Shown: piece after piece, positions 1 through 11,479 of the stretch
How positions within the stretch are numbered: position 1 is the stretch's first letter
Layout: every line of letters begins with the position of its first letter
NCBI GenBank assembly: GCA_963818695.1
Contig: CAWFTG010000003.1
Coordinates: forward strand, 186,001-250,000
Origin: AP-15 sp963818695
GTDB taxonomy: Bacteria > Pseudomonadota > Alphaproteobacteria > ATCC43930 > CGMCC-115725
Direction: 5' to 3'
Length of the DNA: 64,000 nucleotides
Notes under the pieces: generated by a model
Databases searched by the model: none
What the model was told of the DNA's origin: nothing
The model's input: only the letters and a program-made list of their open reading frames with translations
Translations under genes and position numbers: made by a program

Positions 1-628
1 GCGCGGGCAGAATGATCCCGGAAAACCCGAATCGGGAATTCGACACACCCGTTGTCTCTTAATCCACTTACAGCACCGGTTGTCCAAACTGAACTTGCTT
101 TGGCCCCGTCTAAATCGAAGGCGGTGCAAATGATGCTCGGGAATCTCTTTGGGCGATCGGGTTGAGCCTTGGCCGTTGGAGCCGCTATCCTTACCGCAAT
201 CGGGTTTGCCCGCGCCGGATTACCAGCCGCGGAGCTGCTCGGCCCCGGAACATTCCACGACATATCGTCGAGCGGCGGCCGCGCTTGCGTTTACCATCAT
301 CTTGACGACAGTCTCCATCGGAGAGGAATATTGTCCCAATCGGGTTTCTTTAAGCGGCGGCTGCCCGCCAATGTGTCGCCCGCCATAGCCGAGGGTCCAC
401 CCGTCGCGGGCTGGCTGATGCTGTACCAGTTTCCGTGGATGCCCGGCTCAAGGCCGGGCATGACGGCTAAGATGACACTGAAGGATCTGAATGCGTCAGA
501 GGACTAGGAACGAAATTTCTCGGTGAATGATGGCTTCGGCGATTTCTGGCAGGCGTGGCTATTAGCTCGCCGAGTTTGCCGCGTGACGCCTTTGGGATGG
601 TGGCCGTGGGCTTGAGACGAGGATTGTC
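1..628. other. Stretch without a supported gene
   Basis: I see no convincing gene before the DUF2277 start at 629. Two overlapping plus-strand frames (149-388 and 169-507) are open, but neither has a good Shine-Dalgarno sequence or a recognisable product. The composition is less GC-rich than the coding regions. The only structured element is the palindromic repeat at 439-461. Confidence 0.6.
439..461. repeat. Short palindromic intergenic repeat
   Basis: A perfect 9-bp inverted repeat, ATGCCCGGC and GCCGGGCAT, is separated by the 5-base loop TCAAG and followed by GACGG. Sequences of this form are very common between genes in many alphaproteobacteria. It could fold as a hairpin in RNA, but no U-tract follows, so it is not a standard terminator. 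Confidence 0.7.
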
Positions 629-919
629 ATGTGTCGCAATATCAAGACGCTCCATAACTTCAAACCGCCGGCGACTGAGGACGAAATCAGGGCGTCTTCC
701 CTGCAATTCGTCCGCAAGCTGAGCGGCTTTACTCGGCCCTCCAGGACGAACCAGCTTGCGTTCGACCGAGCCGTGGACCAGGTGGCCACGGCGGCGCGGG
801 AGTTGCTCGACTCTCTTGTGACCAATGCCCCACCCCGCCATCGTGAAGTCGAGGCGGCAAAGGCCCGGGCTAGGGCGGCGGACCGGTTTCAACCGTCCGA
901 GACCGGACGCGCCACCTAG
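629..919 (+). CDS. DUF2277 family protein
   Basis: This is a 96-residue soluble protein. It begins MCRNIKTLHNF and contains PPATEDEIRASSLQFVRKL, which are hallmarks of the small bacterial DUF2277 family, and has family length. The function of the family is unknown to me. The second half is an Arg/Ala-rich helix with a variable tail. The ATG at 629 is the natural start because the conserved N-terminal MCRNI lies at it. It stands alone, 63 bases upstream of an oxidoreductase gene read in the same direction. Confidence 0.85.
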   Translation: MCRNIKTLHNFKPPATEDEIRASSLQFVRKLSGFTRPSRTNQLAFDRAVDQVATAARELLDSLVTNAPPRHREVEAAKARARAADRFQPSETGRAT

Positions 920-982
920 CTTAGCTAAGCTAGCCAACCCAGGCCGGAGCTGTGTGCCTCGGTTTCCGCGAGGAGAGTGGTC

Positions 983-1960
983 ATGCCGCAGCAGATCCGT
1001 GCCGTAGTTGTCGATCCGTCCTTGCCCGATAGGCTGGCGGTCCGGGAGGTCAGCTTACGCGATCCGGACCGCGACGAAGTCGTCGTCAGGGTCACTGCGA
1101 TTTCGCTCAACCGTGGCGAAACCCGACGCGCCTTGCAGGTCGCCGAGGCGGACTGGCGGCCCGGCTGGGATTTCGCCGGGATCGTCGAGGCAACCGCCGC
1201 CGATGGCAGTGGCCCCAAACCGGGCACTCGCGTCGTCGGCATCCTGCCCTCGGGGGCTTGGGCCGAGCGGGTGAATTGTCGCAGCCATGCGGTGGCGGCC
1301 GTGCCCGAGGCAGTGAGCGACGCGCAGGCCGCCACTCTGCCTGTCGCCGGGCTGACCGCGCTGCATGCCCTGCGCCAAGGCGGGCTGCTGCTCGGGCGCA
1401 AGGTTTTGATCGACGGCGCCTCGGGCGGGGTCGGGCATCTCGCGTGCCAACTCGCCGCTGCGGCCGGCGCCATCGTCTGGGGGCATGTACGGCGTGAAGA
1501 ACATCGCGTTGCAGTCGCCGATTGGTGCGGTGATCGCGTCGTGGTCGGCCGCGAGCTGGCCGCCGCCAAGCCGCACGGCCCGTTTTGGCTGATCCTCGAC
1601 TCCGTCGGGGGCACCGCACTCGGCGCTGCGCTCGGCATGCTGCAGCCGAACGGCACCTGCGTAACCTTCGGCGTCTCCGAAACGAGCGCCGCCAACATTG
1701 AAAGCCGGGAATTCTTTGCAACCGGCGGAACACGGCTCTATGGCCTGACCCTGTTCCACGAACTGATGAGCGTCGAGCGCGCGGGAATTGGCTTGGGTCT
1801 GTTGGCGGAGCTTGTCGCCGCCAAGAAATTGCGGCCCCAGATTGCGATCGAAGCGCCCTGGGACGAGATCGGCGCGGTCGCCCGCCGCCTGATCGATCGC
1901 GAGTTTACCGGTAAGGCCGTCTTGCACATTTCAACGGGCGCGAAGATCCCCGCAGCGTGA
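983..1960 (+). CDS. MDR-superfamily NADPH:quinone oxidoreductase-like protein
   Basis: A 325-residue medium-chain dehydrogenase/reductase of the zinc-independent quinone oxidoreductase type. The N-terminal GroES-like half includes SLNRGE and PGWDFAGIVE. The Rossmann half carries VLIDGASGGVGHLACQLAA, the nucleotide-binding loop. No zinc-binding cysteine cluster is seen, so reduction of quinones or enones with NADPH is likely, but the substrate is unknown. ATG 983 is preferred over GTG 977 because AGGAG at 971-975 sits at a good distance from it. The C-terminal region MSVERAGIGLGLLAELV is typical of the family. Confidence 0.85.
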   Translation: MPQQIRAVVVDPSLPDRLAVREVSLRDPDRDEVVVRVTAISLNRGETRRALQVAEADWRPGWDFAGIVEATAADGSGPKPGTRVVGILPSGAWAERVNCRSHAVAAVPEAVSDAQAATLPVAGLTALHALRQGGLLLGRKVLIDGASGGVGHLACQLAAAAGAIVWGHVRREEHRVAVADWCGDRVVVGRELAAAKPHGPFWLILDSVGGTALGAALGMLQPNGTCVTFGVSETSAANIESREFFATGGTRLYGLTLFHELMSVERAGIGLGLLAELVAAKKLRPQIAIEAPWDEIGAVARRLIDREFTGKAVLHISTGAKIPAA

Positions 1961-2129
1961 TAATTCAGGATGGCAGGTTATCAGCCTGGACGGCTGGATA
2001 ATGTCGCCGACCGAAGCTCGGCTTTACGGCCTCGCGGCGGCCGGTGGGTCGCCGCAACTGTGAATCGAGAGTGTCACGTACTCACGGGGCTGAAAGCGGC
2101 TCGGCTAGCCCGGCTCGGCTGGTCGGGGG

Positions 2130-2321
2130 CTACCACCACCAGCCATACCAGCCCCAATACGGGCCGGCAAATGCCACTGCCAGCCAGAAGAGCACGAACA
2201 GCAGGACCAGCAAGCCAATTGCTCCGCCCGGGCTGTAATAGGAACGGCGATACCCGTAATATCCAGTGCCGCTCAGCAGGGCAAAAATGATGATAAGCCA
2301 GACGATGAACCACCACCACAT
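2130..2321 (-). CDS. Small Trp/Tyr-rich two-helix membrane protein
   Basis: A 63-residue hydrophobic peptide with two predicted membrane helices, WFIVWLIIIFALLSG and AIGLLVLLFVLFWLAVAFA, joined by a Tyr-rich loop and ending in WGWYGWWW. About ten residues are tryptophan. The ATG at 2321 has GAGGAG eight bases upstream (2335-2330), which supports real translation and decides against the GTG at 2327. I do not recognise a family or function. Its neighbour upstream on the same strand is also a small Trp-rich membrane protein (SPW repeat), so the two may be co-expressed. Confidence 0.65.
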   Translation of the reverse strand: MWWWFIVWLIIIFALLSGTGYYGYRRSYYSPGGAIGLLVLLFVLFWLAVAFAGPYWGWYGWWW

Positions 2322-2418
2322 CGTCACATCTCCTCAATCCTCAGAGCAAATGGCCAAGAGCAGGCGGGCCGCGCCGAGCCGGTCGCTCGCGCGGCCTCGT
2401 CTGCTGTGTTCCGCCATA

Positions 2419-2889
2419 TCAGGCCAGCGGATTGCGCGGCGGAGGGTTGACCGGAGGCACAGTGGTGTTCGCAACGCGCTCTGGGCGTGCCATTGACAGG
2501 TTCCACAGCGAGATCAGGAAAATCAACGCGCCGACGGTCCAGTGGTCCCAGCTGGCCCGTCCCAACGGCGTGAAGCCGAGCGCCCAAGGCGCCACGAAGA
2601 TCCACGCGCCAAGCACCATGTTGATATACTCCTGCCATGCTTCCATCCGCCCAATGGCCGACAGCGCGACCAGAAAGATGATGATGGCCAAGACCCATGC
2701 ATTCCATGCCGCATGGCTGACTTCAACCAGCGGCCCAGCGGTTGCGCCGGCCGGAGCGGGCGCCAGCCCGGCCCCGAATCGCAGCACCCAGGGTGAAATA
2801 AACAACCAGATCGCCAGGACCAAATTAGCCCAGTCCTGGACCCGATTGCTGCGATGCCAGACGGGGAAGGTGCCGTACTGAGTTGCCAT
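2419..2889 (-). CDS. SPW-repeat membrane protein
   Basis: A 156-residue integral membrane protein with four predicted helices, built from two copies of a two-helix unit. Each unit has the diagnostic tripeptide: SPWVLRF near residue 32 and the variant APWALGF near residue 100. This matches the SPW repeat family of bacterial membrane proteins, whose function is unknown. The N-terminus contains the conserved RVQDWANLVLA stretch. The Pro/Asn-rich tail is probably cytoplasmic and disordered. The start ATG at 2889 fits the family N-terminus. Confidence 0.85.
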   Translation of the reverse strand: MATQYGTFPVWHRSNRVQDWANLVLAIWLFISPWVLRFGAGLAPAPAGATAGPLVEVSHAAWNAWVLAIIIFLVALSAIGRMEAWQEYINMVLGAWIFVAPWALGFTPLGRASWDHWTVGALIFLISLWNLSMARPERVANTTVPPVNPPPRNPLA

Positions 2890-2916
2890 TTTAATGCCTC
2901 CGTTAGTTCGGGTTCA

Positions 2917-3417
2917 TCAGTTGGAAGTTTCCGCACGCAGTTCCGTTACATCGGGAAGCCCGGCTGAAGCGGGAACACAATGCACGCCGGGGGCTGGTCT
3001 AGGCTCGCCCCCGAAATCGATCCGGTATGCCGAGGCCGATCGAGACGCGCCAATCTTCTGCGCCAATCTGCGGTACCATGGTTGGGAATAGAACCCCTCG
3101 TCCATTTGAGCGATAATGCTTTGCCGGGCGCGGCGAAGCACGAGCAGAACGTCGCGATGGGTCGTGTTGGGGTCGTCGTTAAAAGATTCGATCCGCCAAT
3201 AGCGTTTTCCGCTCACTTCTCTGGTTGCACGCAAAATGATCGCTGGAAGCTCCTCCCAGGCATCCGCCGCCTCGATGGCTCCGACGAGGCAGTGCCGACC
3301 GTGAACGTCACGCAACCTGCCTTTGCACCATTGCTGCTCATTAGCGAGCAGACGCTCCACACGCCCGAGTTTCACAAGCAGAGGGTTCTCAGCGAATTCC
3401 ATGCTATCAAGGGGCAT
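2917..3417 (-). CDS. Conserved hypothetical protein, DUF6197-like
   Basis: About 166 residues. The region QQWCKGRLRD, then HCLVGAIEAADAWEELPAII, then SFNDDPNTTHRDVLLVLRRA resembles small proteins of the DUF6197 type, in which a Trp-Cys-x-Gly segment is followed by a Cys-Leu-hydrophobic-Gly-Ala segment and an Asn-Asp-hydrophobic stretch. No enzyme activity is known to me. The frame is open further upstream to 3627, but ATG 3417 (MPLDSMEF) has GGAG about seven bases before it and excludes a basic low-complexity stretch. It is divergent from the TetR gene, so the region 3418-3672 may serve both. Confidence 0.6.
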   Translation of the reverse strand: MPLDSMEFAENPLLVKLGRVERLLANEQQWCKGRLRDVHGRHCLVGAIEAADAWEELPAIILRATREVSGKRYWRIESFNDDPNTTHRDVLLVLRRARQSIIAQMDEGFYSQPWYRRLAQKIGASRSASAYRIDFGGEPRPAPGVHCVPASAGLPDVTELRAETSN

Positions 3418-3646
3418 CTCGGCACTCCGCATTCGAGTTTTGTGAACGCGCTCGCTCGCTATAGCCGAATGGCTTGTGCAGCTCTGTCGGCCGACGCGGG
3501 CTAACCGTTCTTGATTGCTAAACTGCCGGCCCGTCGGCGAATTCCAAATCTGACGCGCAAGTTGTTTGCAGACGGCAGCAGTTGCCTCGGGCGTAAGTGC
3601 TGCGCGGCAGTTCTCGCTTCTTGACATTAGCCGAGCGCCGCGCTAA

Positions 3647-3666
3647 ATGAATGAAAGTTCATTCAT
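3647..3666. promoter_or_regulatory. Candidate TetR operator
   Basis: A perfect 9-bp inverted repeat, ATGAATGAA and TTCATTCAT, with a 2-base AG spacer. Half-sites of this TGAATGAA type are classical for TetR/AcrR repressors. It ends six bases before the ATG of the TetR gene at 3673, in place of a Shine-Dalgarno sequence, so it could block transcription or early elongation of the regulator-acyltransferase pair. Binding itself is inferred. Confidence 0.75.
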
Positions 3667-3672
3667 AGCCTC

Positions 3673-4251
3673 ATGCAGCTTCGCCCAGACCTCAAACCCC
3701 GCATCGACGCTGCCGCGCTGCATTTGTTTGCCGAGCGCGGGGTGGATGCGACCCCGATGCCCATGATCGCCGACTGTGCCGGGGTCGCCGTCGGCTCCCT
3801 GTATCGGTACTACGCGAACAAGGACGAGCTCGTGGGCCGGCTCTACGCCGACAATTACGCGCGGCTTGCCCAAGAGCTCGATTGCGCCCAGGCGCAAGCA
3901 GTCACGGCTCGCGACAAGATTGCGGCCATGATCCGCTTCATCTGCGGGTTCTTCGACCGGGAATGGGACCTCGCACGGTTTCTGCTGCTCGAACAGCATG
4001 TCCGGCTGAAGACCTATAGCGGAGCGGCAAACCCGGTCGACATCGTCCATGACGTACTCGCCGAAGGGATGCGCCGCGGCGAAATCAGGAGGCTCGACGG
4101 CGTGCTGGCGACGGCGCTGGTGATGGGTCCGGTTATCCAGGCCGCCACTTTCCGCACCTATGGGCGGCTCAACGGCCCTCTCTCCGCGGCCGCCGCCGAC
4201 ATCGCTCAAGGTATCTGGGCGGCAATACAAAACAGCGAGACTGAAGAATGA
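3673..4251 (+). CDS. TetR/AcrR family transcriptional regulator
   Basis: 192 residues. The N-terminal helix-turn-helix spans roughly residues 7-52, with the signature ALHLFAERGVDATPMPMIAD followed by AGVAVGSLYRYYANKDELV. The remainder is the helical ligand-binding and dimerisation domain. A palindromic operator lies directly before the start codon, implying autorepression. Its stop overlaps the next start as ATGA (4248-4251), so it is translationally coupled to the acyltransferase/acyl-ACP synthetase. A fatty-acyl or lysolipid signal is therefore a reasonable guess for its ligand, but this is inference. Confidence 0.9.
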   Translation: MQLRPDLKPRIDAAALHLFAERGVDATPMPMIADCAGVAVGSLYRYYANKDELVGRLYADNYARLAQELDCAQAQAVTARDKIAAMIRFICGFFDREWDLARFLLLEQHVRLKTYSGAANPVDIVHDVLAEGMRRGEIRRLDGVLATALVMGPVIQAATFRTYGRLNGPLSAAAADIAQGIWAAIQNSETEE

Positions 4252-7200
4252 GCAAGCAGATCGAATTGCTGCAAGCACGGCGCTTCCTGCCGCTGCTGCT
4301 GACCCAGACCACGGGGGCGTTCAACGACAATCTATTCAAGAGCGGCTTTATCATGCTGCTCACCTATGGCGCTGCGGCCGGTCCCGATCCCGGGGTCGTG
4401 GCGGCCATCGCCGGCGGCGCCTTGATCGCGCCGTTCTTTCTATTCTCGGCGACGGCAGGTGAGCTCGCCGATCGGTTCGAGCGCTCTCGTCTATTGCAAA
4501 TCCTCAAAGCCGCCGAGCTCGTAGCCGTGCTCGGCGCCGCGGCGGCATTGCTGACCGGCAATTTGGCGCTCTCTCTGGTCCTGCTGTTCGTGCTCGGGAC
4601 GCAGGCGGCGTTTTCGAGCCCGGTCAAATACGCGCTGCTGCCGCAGCATCTCGCCAACCCGGAGCTTGTCGACGGCAACGCCTTGATGGAGGCCGGCACC
4701 TTTCTTTCGATACTCGCCGGTACAATCACCGGTGGTGTGGCGGTCGCAATCGCCTGGGGACCGGCCGCCTGCTGCCTCCTGCTGCTCGTTTGCGCGGGTT
4801 TCGGTTTTGCCGCGAGCCTGCGGGTGCCGGTCGCCCCGGCCCCGGCACCCACTCTGCGGCTCAGTTGGAACCTGGTTACTGCCACCGCCGGGATCCTGCG
4901 CCACGCATGGGAGCGCCGAGACGTGCGGTTGTCGATCCTCGGCGCGTCCTGGTTCTGGCTCGTCGGCGCCGTATCGCTTTCGCAGCTGCCCTCCTTCGCC
5001 AAGCTGACGCTGGGTGCGGACAGCAGCGTCGTTGTCTTGTTCCTTGCCGCCTTCTCGATTGGCGTCGGCGTCGGCTCGTCTTTGTGCGGCCGCCTGATGC
5101 ACGGCGAGGTCAGCGCCCGCTATGTCCCGCTGGCGGCACTCGGGATGACCTTCTTCTCTATCGACCTCGGGCTCGCCGCGCAGGCCGCGGCGCCGGTGCA
5201 GACCGTGTTGATCGGGGTCATCGGTTTTCTGTCGCATTTCGCCGGGCTGCGCATCTTTGGTGACCTGCTGGGTCTCGCGGTCAGCGGCGGCTTCTTCGTC
5301 GTGCCGCTCTACGCGATCATCCAGAAGCGCAGCGAGGCGGCGTCGCGCGCGCGCATCATCGCCGCTAACAATGTCGTCAATGCACTGTTCATGTCTGGTG
5401 CGGCGGCTGTTACGGCCGCGCTCATCGCAACCGGCCTCGATACCCCGGCGCTGTTTCTGATCCTTGGTGTCGGCAATGCCCTGGTGACGGTGTGGATCTG
5501 CAAGCTGTTGCCGCAAGACGTCCTGCGGATGCTGGGTCGTACGCTGTTCCGCCTTGTCTACCGGGTCGAGGTGACGGGGCTGGAGAATGTCGCGGCAGCG
5601 GGGGATCGGGTAATCATCGTGCCCAACCACGTGTCCTTTCTCGACGCGCCGCTCGTCGCCGCCTTCCTGCCGGGATTGCCGGTCTTCGCGATCGATCCGG
5701 CGCAGATGCAGCGCTGGTGGGTCCGTCCGTTTCTGTCTGCGGTCGATGTCTTTCCGATGGAGCCGTCCCGGCCAATGGCAGCGAAGTCGCTGATCAAGGC
5801 GATCAGGGAAGGGAGCCGCTGCGTGATCTTCCCGGAAGGCCGCCTCAACGTCACCGGCGGCGCCTTGATGAAAGTCTATGACGGTCCGGCGCTGATCGCC
5901 GACAAATCGGAGGCGATGGTTTTGCCGGTGCGCCTCGACGGCGTCGAGTTCACCCCCTTCTCGCGGCTCGCCGGGCGGTTGCGCCGGCGCTGGTTCCCCA
6001 AAGTGACGATCACGATCCTCGCGCCGCGCAAGCTCGCGGTGCCTGCTGAGTTGCGCGGACGCGCCCGCCGTCACCGCGCCGGTGCGGCCCTTTATGACAT
6101 CATGTCCGAGATGATGGCGCGGCGGCCCAATCCGCCGAGCCTTTTCGCCACTGTGCTCGAGGCGCGGGCCGCACATGGCGGCGGTCATTGGATCATCGAA
6201 GACCCCGCCACGGCGCCGCTCACCTATGATCGGACGGTCGCCGCGAGCCTCGTGCTCGGCCGTCGGCTCGCCCGCGGCACCGCGCGCGGCGATACGGTCG
6301 GCTTGATGCTGCCGAATTCGGTCGGCGCGGCGCTCGCCTTTCTTGCATTGCAGGCGACCGGGCGAGTTCCGGCGATGCTCAATCACACCGCCGGCGCCGA
6401 CGGAGTGCGTTCGGCGTGCCGGACCACCGGGCTGCGCCGGGTCATTACCTCCCGCCGCTTTGTCGAGCTCGCCAAACTCGATGCTCTCGCCGAGCGCTTG
6501 GCGGATGAGGTGGAACTCGTCTGGCTTGAGGATGTCCGTGAAAAACTCGGCATCGTCGACAAGCTCTATGGCGCGATCGCGATGCGTTTCGCCGCTTCCT
6601 TGCATCGCCGTCTCGGCATTTCGCCAAGTGATCCTGCCGCGGTGCTGTTCACCTCCGGTTCGGAGGGTGCCCCGAAAGGCGTGGTGCTCAGCCATGCCAA
6701 TCTGCTGGCCAACCGGCGCCAGATAGCCGCACGGGTCGATTTCAGCCCGGCCGATCTCGCCTTGAACGCATTGCCGATGTTTCACAGCTTCGGATTGACT
6801 GGCGGGTTCCTGCTGCCGCTGCTGTCCGGGGTGCGGGTGTATCTTTACCCGTCGCCGTTGCACTACCGCATCGTGCCGGAGATCGCCTATGCGACCGGTG
6901 CGACGATCCTGTTCGGCACCGACACCTTTCTCGCCGGCTATGCGCGTCGCGCCAATCCATATGATTTCCACGCATTGCGCTATGTCTTTGCGGGGGCGGA
7001 GCCGGTGCGCCGCGAAACCCGCGAAATATGGTCCGAGCGATTCGGCAAACGCATCCTCGAAGGTTACGGCGTCACCGAGTGCTCACCGGTAATCGCGGTC
7101 AACACTCCGATGCATTACCGCGCCGGCACGGTCGGGAGATTTCTGCCGCTGGTCGAGCACCGCCTCGAGCCGGTTCCCGGGATCGCCGACGGCGGGCGCC

Positions 7201-7706
7201 TGATGGTGCGCGGCCCGAATGTGATGGCCGGTTACTTGCGCGGCGGCGATATCGAAGAGCCGCGCGACGGATGGTACGATACCGGCGACGTTGTCACGGT
7301 CGACTCTGACGGGTTCGTGGCGATCGTCGGGCGCCTCAAGCGCTTTGCCAAGCTCGGTGGCGAGATGGTGTCGCTGGCCGGTGCCGAGCGCATCGCCGAG
7401 ACGGCGGTGCCGGAGATCCGGCACGCCGTCGTCGCGCTGCCCGACCCGCGCCGGGGTGAGAAGCTGATCCTGGTGACCGAGGCGCATGGCTTCGACCGCA
7501 CGCGGCTTGTCGACGCGGCACATCGGCTGGGCCTGCCCGAGATCGCCGTGCCGCGCGAGGTGATCGAGATCGATCACATGCCTCTTCTCGGCACCGGCAA
7601 AACCGATTATGCCGCCGTCACGCGGCTCGCCGAACAGGCGATGGCGGCTCCGGCTGGCGAAACTGCACTGGTGGAGCCGGCTGCTTTATCGCTTGTTCCA
7701 GGCTAG
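4248..7706 (+). CDS. Three-domain LplT-PlsC-acyl-ACP synthetase (Aas-type)
   Basis: 1152 residues in three modules. Residues about 1-430 form a multi-pass MFS-like carrier similar to the lysophospholipid transporter LplT, with the early motif GAFNDNLFKSGF. Residues about 435-640 form a PlsC/LPLAT acyltransferase, with NHVSFLDAP (HX4D) near 460 and FPEGRLN near 527. Residues about 650-1130 form an AMP-binding acyl-ACP/CoA synthetase, with the P-loop FTSGSEGAPKG near 800, YGVTECSP near 939, WYDTGD, and a C-terminal LGTGKTD lysine. In E. coli LplT and Aas are separate proteins. Together they import lysophospholipids and re-acylate them at the inner membrane. The gene overlaps the TetR regulator by 4 bp. 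Confidence 0.92.
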   Translation: MSKQIELLQARRFLPLLLTQTTGAFNDNLFKSGFIMLLTYGAAAGPDPGVVAAIAGGALIAPFFLFSATAGELADRFERSRLLQILKAAELVAVLGAAAALLTGNLALSLVLLFVLGTQAAFSSPVKYALLPQHLANPELVDGNALMEAGTFLSILAGTITGGVAVAIAWGPAACCLLLLVCAGFGFAASLRVPVAPAPAPTLRLSWNLVTATAGILRHAWERRDVRLSILGASWFWLVGAVSLSQLPSFAKLTLGADSSVVVLFLAAFSIGVGVGSSLCGRLMHGEVSARYVPLAALGMTFFSIDLGLAAQAAAPVQTVLIGVIGFLSHFAGLRIFGDLLGLAVSGGFFVVPLYAIIQKRSEAASRARIIAANNVVNALFMSGAAAVTAALIATGLDTPALFLILGVGNALVTVWICKLLPQDVLRMLGRTLFRLVYRVEVTGLENVAAAGDRVIIVPNHVSFLDAPLVAAFLPGLPVFAIDPAQMQRWWVRPFLSAVDVFPMEPSRPMAAKSLIKAIREGSRCVIFPEGRLNVTGGALMKVYDGPALIADKSEAMVLPVRLDGVEFTPFSRLAGRLRRRWFPKVTITILAPRKLAVPAELRGRARRHRAGAALYDIMSEMMARRPNPPSLFATVLEARAAHGGGHWIIEDPATAPLTYDRTVAASLVLGRRLARGTARGDTVGLMLPNSVGAALAFLALQATGRVPAMLNHTAGADGVRSACRTTGLRRVITSRRFVELAKLDALAERLADEVELVWLEDVREKLGIVDKLYGAIAMRFAASLHRRLGISPSDPAAVLFTSGSEGAPKGVVLSHANLLANRRQIAARVDFSPADLALNALPMFHSFGLTGGFLLPLLSGVRVYLYPSPLHYRIVPEIAYATGATILFGTDTFLAGYARRANPYDFHALRYVFAGAEPVRRETREIWSERFGKRILEGYGVTECSPVIAVNTPMHYRAGTVGRFLPLVEHRLEPVPGIADGGRLMVRGPNVMAGYLRGGDIEEPRDGWYDTGDVVTVDSDGFVAIVGRLKRFAKLGGEMVSLAGAERIAETAVPEIRHAVVALPDPRRGEKLILVTEAHGFDRTRLVDAAHRLGLPEIAVPREVIEIDHMPLLGTGKTDYAAVTRLAEQAMAAPAGETALVEPAALSLVPG

Positions 7707-7722
7707 AAATTGGGAGGGCTGG

Positions 7723-7968
7723 ATGCATTGGATATGGGTCATCATCATCGGGTTTCTCGCCGGCGCCATTGCCAAGCTGTTCATTGCAGGCCCTGGCGGG
7801 TTCATCGTCACGACCCTTCTCGGAATTGTCGGCGCAATCTTTGCGAGCTGGCTTGGCCAGCGGATCGGTTGGTACGAGCCCGGCCAAAGCGCCGGTTTTC
7901 TTGGCGCAATCGTCGGAGCAGTGCTGATTCTGGCAATCTACCGGGCCATTGTCGGCGCGCCGCCCTGA
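7723..7968 (+). CDS. GlsB/YeaQ/YmgE family membrane protein
   Basis: An 81-residue protein with about three hydrophobic helices and a high Gly content: WVIIIGFLAGAIAKLFI, then GFIVTTLLGIVGAIFASWLG, then FLGAIVGAVLILAIYRAIV. This is the GlsB/YeaQ/YmgE family, often named transglycosylase-associated proteins, found in stress-related loci with unknown biochemical role. ATG 7723 is chosen because GGGAGG lies at 7712-7717. The frame is also open upstream over the 3' end of the previous gene. It is 16 bases downstream of the acyltransferase gene and may be co-transcribed. Confidence 0.85.
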   Translation: MHWIWVIIIGFLAGAIAKLFIAGPGGFIVTTLLGIVGAIFASWLGQRIGWYEPGQSAGFLGAIVGAVLILAIYRAIVGAPP

Positions 7969-8121
7969 CGCTCGCCCCCACGATCAACCGTTTGTCCGCA
8001 ACCGTTTTGTTCGCACCTGCGAAATACGGTAATGCTTCAAGCGGATGGTTATATAAGTGACAGCGGCTGCACCGCCGAGGCGCAGTCGCTGTTTCGTCTT
8101 TAGCTACCGCGCAGAACACCC

Positions 8122-10878
<2,757 letters not shown>

Positions 10879-10914
10879 CCCGCCGGATAATGAGCAAGCC
10901 AGTGAGGGGGACGC

Positions 10915-11457
10915 ATGACCGAGCCGCGCGTCGGGATCTATCCCGGCACCTTCGACCCGATCACCAACGGCCATACGGATATCATCCGCAGAGCGGCCCG
11001 GATCGTCGATCGGCTGGTCATCGGCGTCGCGCGCAACGACGGCAAGGGTCCGCTTTTCGCCACGGACGAGCGGGTCGAAATCGTTCGCGACGAGATCGCC
11101 CACCTCGAAAACGGCGACGCCGAACGGATCGAGGTGCGCGCCTTCGACACGCTGCTGATGGGTTTTGCCCAGTCGGTCGGGGCCAAGGTCGTCATCCGCG
11201 GGCTGCGCGCGGTTTCCGATTTCGAATACGAGTTTCAGATGGCCGGCATGAATGCCCGGCTGAACCCGGAGATCGAAACCGTCTTCCTCATGGCCTCCGA
11301 CCGCTTCCAATTTATCTCGTCGCGTTTCGTCAAGGAAATTGGGGCTCTCGGCGGCGATGTCTCGCATTTCGTCAGCCCGCGCGTGGCGGTGCGGCTTCTG
11401 GATCGCTTTGCTGCGGGCCGAGCCAAACCGCGGCGCCGCGTGGCCGCCGCGGATTAG
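10915..11457 (+). CDS. coaD: Phosphopantetheine adenylyltransferase
   Basis: 180 residues. CoaD transfers AMP from ATP to 4'-phosphopantetheine, giving dephospho-CoA, the penultimate step of CoA synthesis. The nucleotidyltransferase motif is GIYPGTFDPITNGH at residues 7-20, with the TxGH His. The substrate-binding stretch VVIRGLRAVSDFEYE and the C-terminal SSRFVKE motif (ISSTxVR-like) are also present. The length is slightly above the usual 160-170 because of an Arg-rich tail. It directly follows gyrA: in the un-shifted gyrA frame the TGA at 10916-10918 would overlap this ATG by 4 bp, implying translational coupling. Confidence 0.96.
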   Translation: MTEPRVGIYPGTFDPITNGHTDIIRRAARIVDRLVIGVARNDGKGPLFATDERVEIVRDEIAHLENGDAERIEVRAFDTLLMGFAQSVGAKVVIRGLRAVSDFEYEFQMAGMNARLNPEIETVFLMASDRFQFISSRFVKEIGALGGDVSHFVSPRVAVRLLDRFAAGRAKPRRRVAAAD

Positions 11458-11479
11458 CGCGGCGAACTCCTCGCTACCC

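Noticed and set aside
149..507. Two overlapping plus-strand ORFs of 79 and 112 residues
   Set aside because: No ribosome site, no recognisable domain, and the longer one crosses the palindromic repeat at 439-461.
4491..6971. An 826-residue ORF on the minus strand
   Set aside because: It is antisense to the strongly supported acyltransferase-synthetase gene and has the Arg/Asp/His-rich composition of a GC-rich shadow frame.
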